DNA of 60,000 bases from assembly GCF_001949145.1 (NCBI RefSeq), contig NW_019091357.1, positions 4,168,576 to 4,228,575 of the forward strand, in the 5' to 3' direction. Shown here one piece after another: positions 45,335 through 57,764 of this stretch. The notes beneath the pieces are model-generated. The model saw only the letters and a program-made list of their open reading frames with translations. It ran no database searches and had not been told where the DNA came from. Position 1 is the stretch's first letter, and each line of letters starts with the position of its first letter. This stretch comes from Acanthaster planci. Its lineage: Eukaryota > Echinodermata > Asteroidea > Valvatida > Acanthasteridae. The position numbers were made by a program, and so were the translations under genes.

Positions 45335-48249
45335 GTATTCCAAATTGTCTGCAGTGCTTCGGTCAATCGGTAAAATGTATTTCTTTATATTCATTCCAAA
45401 CGAGTTGCAAATATCAAGAATGTATGTTCATCATGCTTAGTTTAAAATGGTCATGTAACCTGCAATACATATAATTTGCTTGCAAGTGTATTTGTATATA
45501 TGAATAATGTAAGCTATCTGCATATATTTCAATTTGTGCCTGCCACTCTCTCGGTTCAGACAACGGAGGGCGTATACTTACTGGTTAGTACAATACTGCG
45601 CTTAACAAGTGATTCATTGATTGGTTTGGGTCCCAGTCAGCCAATCCGACATGAAATGAGACAACATATGTTGGCGTGAGTCACCTTCGACCCCGCCTCA
45701 CCTACTTCACGGGTCGGGGTTGCAAGGTGTCATGAAATTTGGGTCAAGTTTAGAAACGGAGATCTAACATTGTGTATAATGCAGGTGTCACCGATAGCTC
45801 GCACGGAAACATTTTTATAATACTTTTCAACTTCTGACCCGGCCACCAGCCGTCTGGTCCGTCTAGCTTTCCCGCCAGGGGCTGTTTTGGCCAAAGGTTC
45901 AGGTCGGTGTTTACCTCCGAGTATACATTTAACATCTATCTTACATGACGCCTGCATGTACGGATAACGGATAATGTACATTATCCGCGTCTCCTGTGTT
46001 TTTCAGCCGGCAGGCCTCCAGACTGGTTGAATCCGTGAGAAGGGAGGAATGTCACCCTCCTTTGGTCATAGACTCATTGTAAATCACGAACAATCGGGAT
46101 GCAAGGTGGGGATTAATTTACGGTTGCTACCTCACGCACGGCGCACAGATTTCTCGGATTCTTTTTTTAACCCCACTGGACTTAGTTTACAGGTGTACAT
46201 GACTAAAAGTCCAACACTGGTAAAAACGCAAACACATGCCCCGTTAGGTCGCCCAAACTTAAGGAAATATCAAATTATCTTAATGCTCCTTAGAAAAATG
46301 ACAAGAAACTACTCCGAATGAAGTTCTGAAATAGTGCTTCATGCACAGACCACAACACGGCAAACATAATGTCAACGCGGCTGAAAACACCAACTTCAAG
46401 CTCTCTCTATGCTACCCATATTTCATGTTAAACAGGCCAACACTGTTCCAATACAAAGCCTATGTTAAATACAAGAGATGGACTGGCACTAACGTCGTAA
46501 TGACTGATGTACACCTTCATGCCCAATCTTTTCTCAGTGCAGCTGTAACTTGACAAGGTTACTGGTACTAGAGTGGTACAAAATACACCACTTTGCCATA
46601 CAACACCGACGCCGTTATAACTTACCCGCTAACACTCAATGAAATTGGAAAATTAAGTTTTAAGTTTAGTACCATTAAGTAAAGGTACTTATAGGAAAGT
46701 ACTTTATACTCATGGACCCTTGCAACCTTGACCCTGGAGGGAATTTTTATCCACCAATCTGCCAACACATTTCTTGTGCAACAGTTCAATAAGAGTCTTG
46801 GTTAACTGCGACAGTCACCCGAGCTATATCTGTCTATCACAATTTTGGATCGATGCAGGTCGAAGAGCGTATGCAAGAAGTGGCATTAATTTCCCCATCC
46901 CCCCCCTTCAAAAAAATACTTGCCTGAGCAACAGCAAAGAATTATTTCCGTCTTGAGACCCTCTCGGTGCCCAGGTAATGGCCTGACTTGGACCCCCCGT
47001 CCATCCCTCCGTGGTGAAGCGCCTCCGGGTTCGTTGCAGTGGTCCCTTCGGCTGTCGGAACACTGTGATTAAGATGAAAAACAATACACATCGAACCATA
47101 CTCTCTCTTGCCTCCAGGCCTCGGTTTTCGATTTTTATTTTCCTTGTGCACACGGGTATGACCCTAAATAAGGTCAGTACTGCGACTGTGTCTTAGCGAT
47201 ATGCATTGTTAACTGAACATTCAACAAATAACTCGATAATCACACATTTGCTTTCAACCCCGACAAAAAAAGTGACTTTATCAGGACACTGGAAGATTAC
47301 ATGTGGAATCAGATAAGGACGTCAAAGGCTCACAAGGGGTCGAAACGTAACCCGGACTGCACTGATTAAAAAAGAAATTAAAAACTGATACACACCGCCC
47401 GAATTTACTTCACATGCAGTGCTGGTTGACTGAGCATTTTTTACAAAGATCCCGTCTGAATCCTTTATAATAAATCATGTGTGCAGGAAACGCGAGGTAC
47501 ATGTGACTCCTCTGGTCTTAACTTCGAATGGGCGTCATGAGTGTCGCTAGATAAGAAAACGGTGGCTGGGTGCTCTGCTTTCCTCCATCCTGCAAAAATC
47601 CTCCCAAACCTCCTGGTGTAGTTTAAGGGATCTGGGAGGGCAAGGGAAAATGACGGCTGTAGAGTTGTTAGTTTCACGGCAAGTTTCATTTGGCTATAGT
47701 GTTATTATATGGGATGACTGAGGCACGATTTTTACTTTATCACACAGTGCAATATACCTGGATGGACAACACAATACTACAAATCAATGGCGCACAATGA
47801 CAAACACAATGAATCTCGGTGATGAAATCAAGCAAACTGATCCAAATGCCAGCGGAAATCAGATTGAAAAATAAACCGTTGTTTGACTCATCCGATGCCA
47901 ATTCAAAAATCCTTCGCTGGAATAGAACTCATCCTGCAACATACAGAAAGGACAATATCCCGCTGATAACCTGCCCAATTGGCGTACATGATGCTGCCTA
48001 TTTTTAAGCTTAAGCGCGCTCTCGGGCAAATAACGTTCGGAGCGCGTAGGTGGTTACCAAAATGTCACGTCCCCAAAGATTGCGTACAAGCGTGAAGTCA
48101 CGACGAGCTGTGGACAGTCACATTTAACCAGTGTATTCGATACGATGAGGTGTGGCAGTAGCAATGTAAGACAATTAAAAAAGGTCATAACGCCATCCCG
48201 TTAGCCTAACCAACACTCACCTGTCAATTAGCAATCACTACCAATAGTC
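45335..48249. other. non-coding stretch
   Basis: No gene seen; frames are short and unrecognisable. It holds the 20-bp palindrome at 45968-45987, an AAGTA/TACTT-rich patch near 46670-46710 and a C8 tract at 46899-46906. Confidence 0.55.
45961..45987. repeat. 20-bp perfect palindrome with a leading direct repeat
   Basis: CGGATAATGT at 45968-45977 is followed exactly by its reverse complement to 45987. CGGATAA also precedes it directly at 45961-45967, so the half-site start is present twice in tandem. About 0.06 perfect 20-bp palindromes are expected by chance in 60 kb. Confidence 0.95.
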
Positions 48250-48470
48250 ATGTACACATTTTATACAAGTTGAACCCACGACATTTTTATTGAAATGGTT
48301 TAGGAATGTGTTTAAATGCTAAGCGCTATTCCATGGTACATGTTCAGCTTTTTGAAATCCACTAAGCATTTAAACACATTCCTATACGTAAAACAATAAT
48401 AAACGCCGTGGGTTAAACATGTAAAGGAAAGTGGGTACGATAAAGTGTTCAAACTTGTATTTAAATTCTA
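48250..48470 (+). mobile_element. foldback repeat family, copy 2
   Basis: This is the second copy of the family seen at 40155-40400, about 8.1 kb away and in the same orientation. The shared 26-bp block is at 48335-48360 and the shared 19-bp block at 48298-48316. Inside, AGGAATGTGTTTAAATGCT (48302-48320) and 48365-48383 are exact 19-bp inverted repeats. An outer inverted repeat links about 48250-48280 with 48407-48437 (CCCACG against CGTGGG at the inner ends). There is no coding capacity. This copy keeps its inner stem better than copy 1. Confidence 0.75.
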
Positions 48471-48542
48471 AGCGCCTTTTCATAGGAAAAGTACGTCTCC
48501 CAAATGTCTCTGATTAATTAGAGTTGTAATTACTTAAATCAA

Positions 48543-48600
48543 TGACTCGAGTCACAATATTTAGCGACTCGAGTCCCGACGGTTTAATGACTCGAATTGA
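48543..48600. repeat. three GACTCGA boxes at 22-23 bp spacing
   Basis: TGACTCGAGTCA (48543-48554, a perfect palindrome), GACTCGAGTC (48566-48575) and TGACTCGA (48588-48595) start 22 and 23 bp apart. TGACTC resembles the AP-1/GCN4 half-site, so the first box reads as two half-sites in inverted orientation. It may be a degenerate minisatellite or a cluster of bZIP-type sites. Confidence 0.6.
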
Positions 48601-51600
48601 CTGAGTAAGAAAAATCAGTGATTCCTTACATCTCTGGATTGCTCATTAGACACACGTAATACCTACGCTAAGGAGATTCAAACCTGCAATAAAAAGACAC
48701 GTAGGCCTACTGCCTCTTGTCATTTGTTTCAGTCTTAAAGAGTACATAACAAAATGAAACAACTTTTTATGAAATCGCTTTTGAAAAGAACACTGGTAGG
48801 CTTCTTCATAGTCTGGTATTCCCACTATGACGTCACTTCGGTGCTACTTGTAGCCAGTCTGTGATGGAACAAGGCAAACGTCCTTCTCTTGCCAAGTTCT
48901 TTGCCCGCGTCGTTTTTTTGTTGTGTTCGTCTCAACAGCAGATATCCGTTTCTGTTTTACGACGCTCAAAATAATGAGAGCTCCACCTCTATACATTTGC
49001 ACACATTTCCTGTTTTCTAAAATTAATACATCCTGCTGAACGGACGACGGCTCAGCTTGGGGTAAATACAACACATGATCATTCACCAATTACCCATCGT
49101 GTAAAACGGTACCACATTTTCTACCGTACAGGTTACTTTTGAAGTTTTATAATGCCCCAAATAACTGGACACTATTCGTGGCGTGCGGGATCGTTAATGA
49201 TGCGTTCCCGATTAAGCCAAGGAGACCAAGGGAACTCGTTTCCAAAGGTGGACTAAATTTCTTGCGGCCCTTCTCTGTATATGAAGAGAATCCTTTTACT
49301 ACTAAGCTACATAAACAGTTTGCGTGTCCTTGTCAGGCGGAAACATCAGGTGTTTACATGTATTTCTTTCATTATTATCACCAACATGATTAGTCTCTTC
49401 TTCCAAACCGAGGTTTCATTTGGGCGAAATCTTCAGTATGGTGATCGCATATCCTTTTCGTCAAATAAAAGTCTCACTCAGACTCTCAGTACGACACATC
49501 CGCACCCCCAGCCACGGCGTGACTGTAAATTACTTCTCCCGGGAGCCACATGGTAAGATACATGCCGACTAAAATCTTGCTCAGACGTACTAGGGCCGAA
49601 GTGAAATAGTTATGTCCGAGGCGAAAGGAAAACTCTTATCACCCCATTTTGTTCAAGGCCTAGTCATGGTCCAAGCAATCATTTAAGAAATAGGCCTATT
49701 TTGAGATAAACCACAGAAAGGTGGTACTTTAGGAACCATTAAATACGCCACTGCAACACTCTCGATATCCGTAGGGGAATAAATCCGGCGTCACCCCAAG
49801 GGTTAATGTTATTTAATACCACCTTTTTCAGGTTGGTAACTTGTGATTTCCGATGACTGTAAGTGAACGTCAGCCAAGCCATAACATGGGAAACCAATCC
49901 CCTCACCTTCAATGAAGGGCAGATCGACGAGGATCCCCGAAACGATTTTAAAAAGTGTTGTCGTATATCACGTCTTGAGATGAGAATCGGCCGAGCACCC
50001 AAGGTCGGACTTGCACGACTGCACGTGCGACACTTCCCCCCAAAAGATTTAACGGGGGGACTTGTAACCCAAATCACCCAGGCGCATCCTCGGCCTTGGG
50101 GCGGCAGAGAGAAAAAAGCTCACAGGTGACGGAAAGAGTTGTTTTCATTCCTTTGTAAGTTTGTGCACCCTTCTTCGAGTCTGTACATGTCTCACACAAA
50201 CTTCAGGTTTCTATTATTACAGTGTGTCATTATAAGTCCAGGTGTGCGGCCGATGCGGGAATTAGACCGGACGGGAATTGATACAGACTCGTCCAAATAA
50301 CCCCTTCGGGGGGAAATATTTTTCCCTGTACATGTCCCTTTTTTCTGACATTAATTGGCGCTTGGTATTGTCCGGAGACGGGATATGCACCTAGTTACAA
50401 GAGCATCTTTTTCTTATAATTTGGGGGAAGATGACAAGGAGCCAGACGGTCGTCCTTGGGGTGGGGGCAGATCAAACGCAACCAGCAGACATGCCCACTG
50501 AATCATCGAAGGACACTCTTAAGCACAGGGGGTGACAGCTGCATATTTTGCTTGAGAGCGACGAAGGAACTTTCAATCAACAACAACCAAGCAGCCGAAG
50601 AAGGTGCCCCATGCATCGAGGTTCAACTGGTACTGAAATAGCCAATACCAGTCCTGCTAGAAACTGCGTCGAGTCTGTAACCACAGTCACTGTCTCTCAA
50701 ACCCCACCATACTGCAGACTGAAATCTTTAACCCGTATTTTGAACACTCCATGCGTAAAGTTTATCAATAAAGATGTCGATGTGAGAGGGAAAGGCCAAA
50801 TCTTTCAGGCTATTGCTGCAGCTCAAATAAAACGGTTTGGCGCACATTGTGCGACTTGATAGATAAGGACGAATTTATATACTTGAGTCATGTCTAGCTT
50901 CTTGCTTGGATTCCCTCCACTGAGCCTACGATGACCACCTCAGATGATTTATGTCTTTCCCACGTTGAAAGAAAGCGTTTGCTGCAGACGTCGCCATGCA
51001 GATATCTGTAGGGCTTGAGATATCTTGTGCCTTCCTGCCAAAAAAAATATGGGTCGCAGACATATTTTTATCTTAAAGAGATTTTTTCCCATCCACGACA
51101 AAAGTCAACTTTAGTTTTACTCGTTACTGGATACGTTCTTGCCACATGTACTTCCAAGTAACAAAAAGCAACACAAGTTCTGACTCTCCACAAGAGTGAT
51201 CCTACGTACGGTACCACGCAGAATATTATTGTGCAAATGTAATATATTTACTGCACACGGTAGTCTCAATCTGGGGTCATTCACACTGCCAAAGGTGGGC
51301 GGGGCACATTTACACGTGGTTTTCTTACACGCTGTACATGTACTGCTGTGCACTACTGAATGCACGTGTTTGCGAATTGGGCACACTACTACCGGAAGTG
51401 CAGCCTTCATGCTCTATGGCAACGTCAACCCGCATCGGCGCGGCGCGCAGACACCGTGCCGATCAGATTGAACACCCACAAACAAATGACAGGTGCGTTC
51501 CAGATCTTTCTATGAATAAGTGACACTGATACGCACCGCATACTTTTGATATCATTAAAACACCTGTTCGTCTAAAAATGCAATAAGGGAATGGTGAACT

Positions 51601-52354
51601 GGTGAGTTTCCCTTTCATAAGATCAACACATGTTGCATACAATCCGCAGAGGGCAAACAGCCAACGACAGTTATCTTGGTAATCTCACAACACGTGCTTC
51701 CCTCGTTGCCCTACTCTGGAATAATTCACCATATGATACGGCGGCCACTTCAAGATAGTGTCATCCAGTGAAATCTTTGCATCATTTTCCCCGAGGAAAC
51801 TTGTACGCTGCTCTTGCAGATCATTTATGTTGAATACAAGCGGAGTGCCTCGACACTAGAGTTCCTAAATTATAACACTGGCAACCACACTTCGAAGTTA
51901 CGCATCCGACCTCCACTCCATCAAACATCAACTCATTTTTGTCTGTAGCATGTCGACACCAGTCTTGCAGAGTTTCTACCATCCAGTTATTTTACCTTAC
52001 GAACAACCCCAACTGATATATCACATTTCCAGACTAGTCCCATTCCAGTTTGCTTTCTTTAAAAAGGCAAGCTGAAATTGACAGTTTAAGTTAAGTTGAA
52101 GTTTAAGCAAGTTATGGAAGATAACTTTCTTGACTTCAACATCAGCTAAGTGTAGCTAAACTTCCTTCTGCAGGATCAGACAACAACAATACTGCTTTGA
52201 AGCTTCACGGGTTTCAGAGGGGTAAAACCTAAGGAAAAATGAAAAATTCAAATTCCTGAAGAACCTCTATCTCACCAACTTGTCCAAAAGACTTTCAAAC
52301 TGTCCTAAATTTGTGTTCTAACCCCCCCCTGCATAATTACGTAAAGTAAATCAA
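48601..52354. other. non-coding stretch
   Basis: The longest frame is 112 codons (minus, 49739-50077), unrecognised. Items seen are TAGGCCTA at 48702 and 49691, TACATGTA at 49355 and 51335, and a C8 tract at 52322-52329. No exon structure is convincing. Confidence 0.55.
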
Positions 52355-52468
52355 GGGGCCGACCATAAAGTAGGTACGCACGAAATGCCGGCATTTCAGA
52401 CCCCCCTCCCCCGTAAGCATGATGTACACCCCCCCCCCGTCGTGCGTACGTACTTTGTGGACGGCCCC
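52355..52468. mobile_element. 114-bp foldback MITE, GGGGCCG ends
   Basis: The arms 52355-52382 and 52441-52468 are reverse complements at 25 of 28 positions; the outer end reads GGGGCCGACCATAAAG. The core holds a 14-bp palindrome (AAATGCCGGCATTT) and C-rich runs including C10 at 52429-52438. From memory, elements with ends like GGGGCCGTCCATAAAGTACG are widespread in invertebrate genomes, but I cannot name the family. Frames crossing it (such as the 142-codon minus frame at 52337-52765) are repeat-derived and not genes. Confidence 0.8.
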
Positions 52469-53631
52469 TAACGGCTGGGCTACTCTGTCGATAAAGAGTA
52501 GGCCCCATGATAGAGACAGAATTTCCATATGCTTGCCGCGGACATAAAAACCAGACGGCGCGACCCCCAGCCGTCCGCCAAGCCCGTCCGGCCCCTTTGA
52601 CAACGGCACAAACATGCCGGGCAGCGGCCTAACCGCACTGGGAGGATGAGTCACTCCACCCCGGCCCGACTGGACAGGAAGTCTTACACAATAACATCGA
52701 GCGTTTTCACTTGAGACGGAAGCGATTGTTATGCTGTTGCATAAATAGTTGTTTGTAGCGCTCATTCACAACGATTTAGCGGATAGCGTGATTCCTGCGG
52801 TATAGTTTTCATTTTTACCATTCACAACCGAAGTGTCAATACATTTATTATCTCGCCAATGATTCAGCCGCCCACGTTTCTAGCAGTCGGTTAGGAGGGC
52901 AATCACTTGGGCCCACAGACCGAATAACGAATACGATGCTATCGTTTTCAAGGTCATCACAAAGTGAACCAAACGCTAGCGAGGCCAGTCCCTTAGCGCA
53001 AGTTTCTGTGTCCCAACGAATGAATTGTGTTATATTCCCAAAATTCATGTCTAAGTTACAGCCTGCCTCTATTTCCAAATTACCTGTTGCTACATATTTC
53101 ATCTCTCCTTCCCGGCAAAAAAAATTTCGGTTTATCTTCAACAAGTTAATAATAAAATGCACCTTTACAATTTACACACGGTTTAAAATATCTCGAGCCG
53201 AGTCACCATCGATTCAGAATAAAGTTCTCAGTTAGTCTGATTTCAAGTCGCTAATTATGATAAACAAGACTGCATGAGCGACTGACGCCATGCACTCAGC
53301 CTTCCTTGGCTCAAAGTTTCTGACCCAGCGCTTGTCACTGTAATGAAATGTTTTTAGACACTTGCGCCCCGAGCGTCCCGCGCGATGTCTCCCTCGTGTC
53401 TCCATCCCTCGTCTCACTTACCGGAGCTGTGTCGCTGATAACATAAGGCAGAAATCGAACGGCTTCCCAACAACTTCCGTAATGTGATCAATCGGGGAAG
53501 CGAGTGGGGAAACTATTGCCACGCGTTGGGGCACCCCATGTCTGGTCTGCGCGAGACACGACCATGCTCTTTATCAATTTAGAGTGGAAGTGAAGTCCGT
53601 TGAGCATGATGAGACAAGACTGCAGACTGAT

Positions 53632-53642
53632 GGGGGGGGGGG
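53632..53642. repeat. G11 mononucleotide tract
   Basis: Eleven consecutive G. It is one of only two G runs of eight or more on this strand, against nine C runs. Confidence 0.9.
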
Positions 53643-54190
53643 TTGAACAGAGCGAAGGAACATTCTCTTCTTTTACACCACTCTTGAGAATTTGGATAAG
53701 CAACACAGAATGGTAATGTTTAGGGGGGAAGGAAGTTGGCAATTTTGAAGGAAAGGCACAAAAGGCTCTGATTTTGATCAATTCCAATTAATGCCTATTT
53801 TAGATTAACACATGCATGTTGCAGTGGTAATCCCCGTCCTTTGTGTAAATTGATTAAAATCCTATACATCATATCCCCGGTTGTCTGTCTTCTGGGTGAT
53901 ATACTGTGTTTTTCATTATATAAATTTATATACATATATGTGTGTACATTCTATTTTTGGACAGCTCCGCTTTTTTCTCTTGAAAGTTGAAACTGCCTTG
54001 AGAGTTTTGAGGATTAAAGACCATGTTTTGTTACTTGTTGATTGACACACAGAACGAGGAAACGCGGCATTTGTGCTAGCTAGCCATAGTTACAGGACGT
54101 CTTATCACAGAAGTAAATTTGGGATCCGGGCTATATTAGGTTCCCCAGACTAGCAACATATCATGGCCGATTGCACTGAAATTTCGGTTT

Positions 54191-54220
54191 TCACAAGCTA
54201 TCGAGGGTTCGAACTTGTGA
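54191..54220. repeat. imperfect 11-bp hairpin
   Basis: TCACAAG at 54191-54197 and CTTGTGA at 54214-54220 pair, and inner TCGA/TCGA continues the stem around a GGGT loop with an asymmetric bulge. The enclosed GGGTTCGAA resembles a B box, but no A box was found at the right distance, so I do not call a tRNA. Confidence 0.6.
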
Positions 54221-55610
54221 GCGTACGTGCAGAATCCCAGGAGTCGAATCTATTTTCATCGGTGAGGTTAAACCGTTGCTGATAACTGTCCAATCTAATC
54301 GCGGCTACATCGAGACGGCGAATTCCATAATCGTCTGAGAGTTTACTCTCCACGTTATTTCATTAGTGATACTTATTTTTGTCAACCACAGAAATAAGAA
54401 CGACAGAGGTTATTAGAATAGCAAGCAAGAAAGGCATACAACATGGCGGTGTTTTGATTTAAACCAGGTGGTTTTTATCCGCAAAATCGGTAATCCGTTT
54501 ATCGAAAGCCGAACCAATAAACAATGTCTTATCGGCAAAGCCGATGTGAGAGGTTGCAGTTTTTTACCTGCGCTGTGTCTTAAGAAATTGGGTAAACTTG
54601 ACCACCTACGCGTTCGGTGATGGGGTGGGGCAGAAACCACCATTCACACAAAGTTCGTTGCAGGTGTTATAAAGAAGGTGTGAAATCCCAATGAGGCCAA
54701 TCACTGTTACCGTACACCGTTAATTATTGAGCATTATCCGGCGAGAGCAAACGTGCGACAGGAGAAAAAACATCTTTTTAGACGGTCCAGAGAAATGTCA
54801 CGGAAGGTGAACACGTACAAGCCACAGCTTTTATCAAGGCATGATGAAGCTGGTCTCGTGCACACTGACAACGACGCCCAAAAGACGTACACTGCGTTTT
54901 GCCTCTGTCTTAATCAAAGAAAGGGGTGACTGTCGTACTGGTGTTGAGGACCCTCACAGAATGTAGTAATAGGACCAGGAGACGCTGCACAACTACTATA
55001 CGCTGCCCGCGGAATTTGAAGAAAAAGACCAGAATTTTCCATTTGACCAAAAAAATTCAGGTTGGTAAAAGTTTTCATGACATAGGATCAGTACTATATC
55101 TTCAATAATCGAGAGTGATAAATTATGGGAGAATCACGGAAGTCGCAAAATGAAACCTTTTTTGCACGTCGCCGGAGACAGACTTACGGTAACGAGTACC
55201 GCAACCAATGCGGCGAAAACATGAGGAGCCCACGCAGCATGGGTTCAGGAAGACAATCCAATTCAAATCAAGTTCAATGGTGTGCAGAGTTGCGCAGGTA
55301 ACACTCTACTACACGTAGAGTCCTCCTCCCCTCCCAATTTGTCAACACTGAACAATCATTATTACGAGCACGGAAATTGAGCCGTAAATCTACGTCTTCG
55401 CAGCGAAGGCCGCTACGATAATTCCACAAAGCGATGCTGACGTCGATGGACTTCTCCGAGAGGTAAACACAACCGGTGGACAGTCGCCTGACGTGACTTT
55501 GGGACAAGAAAATTGCATTATGTGCCCGAACAAACGGGCCATTTTAGCACCTTTGCTTTAAACTTCTAAACACAGCGAGGTCATGAATCAAAAGGTGTTC
55601 CCGTCTTATA

Positions 55611-55619
55611 CCCCCCCCC
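55611..55619. repeat. C9 mononucleotide tract
   Basis: Nine consecutive C followed by GGGCCGGG, so the G/C strand asymmetry reverses within a few bases. Confidence 0.9.
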
Positions 55620-57666
55620 GGGCCGGGAAGAAACATTGCACCTGAATAGGCACCCTTTACAACACCTGAATGTGTATGGCCTGTATGTACTTTCTTCGTG
55701 CGGGGTCCATTCAGGCCAGTGAAAACACGCAATTAGATCAGACCCGGTAAATCCCTGGGCTTTTACCTCTAGCGCAGTTGTTTTCCTGACCCTAACACCA
55801 TGCCTCCGTGCGGGCATTTCTTTGGTGTTTGACCGAGAAGAGCTAGACCTTGTAATCAAAGATTGGTGACCTGCTTTCTGCCTCGCTAACTAGTCTCTGT
55901 TTGGGAAAGGCTAGGCCCGTACTTGACTGTCAGAAGGGGATCACAAACCTTCTAAGTTCTAATTTAGATGACGGCTCTGATGAGTTATCTGAATATCGCA
56001 TCAGTGCTCAAGAGAGATGTGTGCCCACTACAATATGAAGTGCCTCATCATAAACCGCCGCAAAATGTCTGTAATTCCAATTGATCGAAGTATTCTGGCC
56101 ACACACTTAAGTAGGAAAAAAGACGCTGACAAGCACCACCAATAACCAACTTAAATCGGCATTACATTCAGAGTGTGTTATGTGATTTCCGGTTACACAC
56201 CTCCCGCGTTTCATATTCGGTTGCAACGTTGGCATTTTTTGTAAGTGATAAATTGAGGAAGTCCCCAATCCCCAGGCCTGTTGGCCGACCCTGAACTAAT
56301 TCAAAATGTCCGAGGGACGACTCCCTTATCGCCCGGTACCGTCTGCCGAATCATTGGTACCTTTTTCAACTCCAAGTAAACAACCGAACCGCATTCGACC
56401 TGCAGTGGGATCAAAACGGATGTTTTCGTTCAGTGGAAGCTTCTTACAGCGGAAAGAGTATTTAATATGTTTATATTCGACGATGAGAACGCAGGCCCAT
56501 CATGCTTCGTAGTTTGGAAACCTGATTAAATGATTTCAACAGATTTGTCTAAGGCTTGGCCTGTGGGTTGACATGTTTCTACACTGAGGTCACGTCACAC
56601 ACCAAGTGTTTCTTACCAGGGGAAGCAAGGTATTAAACTAAGTCATATTTGCTTGGTCTCTTGTTATTTTTGCCTACTACATACGAAACAGTATGTCCTA
56701 CATTTCGGGAATTGTAGCTATATTTTAATTCATTAAATACACTTATACATTTACCCTATTACCATTAAAATTACAAACATTCCCTGGAGGTGTATTTTGA
56801 AATCCAGCGGTTGAATCCAATGTCTATCCAAGTCATGATTAGGTTTAAGCTAAACAACCGATTTACAGCGTTTGAGCTACAGTGGAGTACGTTTTGAGAA
56901 CGAATACCTCAGACATACATGTACGTACACCAGACAAAATGTACAGCAATAAGAATCGCTAATTGCCTCTCTCATGCCTTGTACAGAATGATGTGGTCCA
57001 CACTCATACAGTCTCACCCTCACACAGGCTACAGGTGGAACTTAAATGCAGCTGGTTATTGTTGCAATACAAACAAAGCTATTTGAGTCTTGAGTCACAC
57101 CGTTTGGGGTACACGCTGCGAAGTCGGGGGGTGTTCGACGTACCCCTTCAGTTACGCCACTGCTTGTCGTAAGAATGAGATTTCCCAAGAAAAGGCCACA
57201 GCTATTTGATAAAACGGTCGTCAAACCACTCTCAAACAGTGGGGTCAAGCATGGTCAAAAAGCTTCAACGTAACAGCATTACGTCCAGGGGAAGAAGAAC
57301 ACCGGAAACAGCGGCCATTTACATCCAGTTCTGGCCAAATATAAATAATCTGCGGTTGGACTCGCGGTGGTCATCGAGAACTTTTTTGTTACGGAACCAG
57401 AAGTTTGCTACAGACTGCCTCCCATAAAAAGAGGAGTCGCTGCAAAGGGACTTGGACAGGATGGAAGAAAAGGCTGAGCGGTGGCATCAGGAAGGATGGG
57501 CATCAGTAAACGTGCGGTATTGGGACGCAATTTGGAATAGGAAACGCATGTTTCTGGTCGTTGTCAGCAAACGTGCAACCATCCCGTGAAACAAAGTCAA
57601 ACTTACAAAAACCAAATATCTATGATATATGAGTGCGGTGGTGAGAGAAATTTTCTCAGGTTGCAC

Positions 57667-57717
57667 ATGGAATGTTCAATTCCACGTGACGAAGCTGGGT
57701 GGAATAGAACATTCCAT
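57667..57717. repeat. 19-bp hairpin, first of a tandem pair
   Basis: 57667-57685 and 57699-57717 are reverse complements at 18 of 19 positions around a 13-nt loop (arm begins ATGGAATGTTC). Weak pairing may extend a few bases beyond. The stem is close to but shorter than a typical animal microRNA precursor. Confidence 0.85.
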
Positions 57718-57764
57718 ATGTCATCGAATGAAATTATTCCGTCCATTACTAATCCTAAACATTT

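Larger units (their letters stand above)
52469..57666. other. non-coding stretch
   Basis: No supported gene. A G11 tract is at 53632-53642, a C9 tract at 55611-55619, a small hairpin at 54191-54220 and TACATGTA at 56916. A 68-codon plus frame at 56306-56512 begins MSEGRLPYRPVPSAESLV in a good Kozak context (A at -3, though T at +4) and is rich in Pro and Ser. It could be a first coding exon, but no donor stands out and no family is recognised. Confidence 0.5.

Noticed and set aside
54191-54240. GGGTTCGAA near 54205 as the B box of a tRNA gene.
   Set aside because: No A box at the right distance and no cloverleaf; it sits inside a short hairpin.
16036-54450. Recurrent AANATGGC start-like motifs (for example 16036, 20650, 22446, 32241, 54440, and on the minus strand 14241, 20237, 28170) as a series of promoters or first exons.
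   Set aside because: I counted about nine on both strands and about seven are expected by chance; only the exact 11-bp YY1-type match at 32241 was kept.
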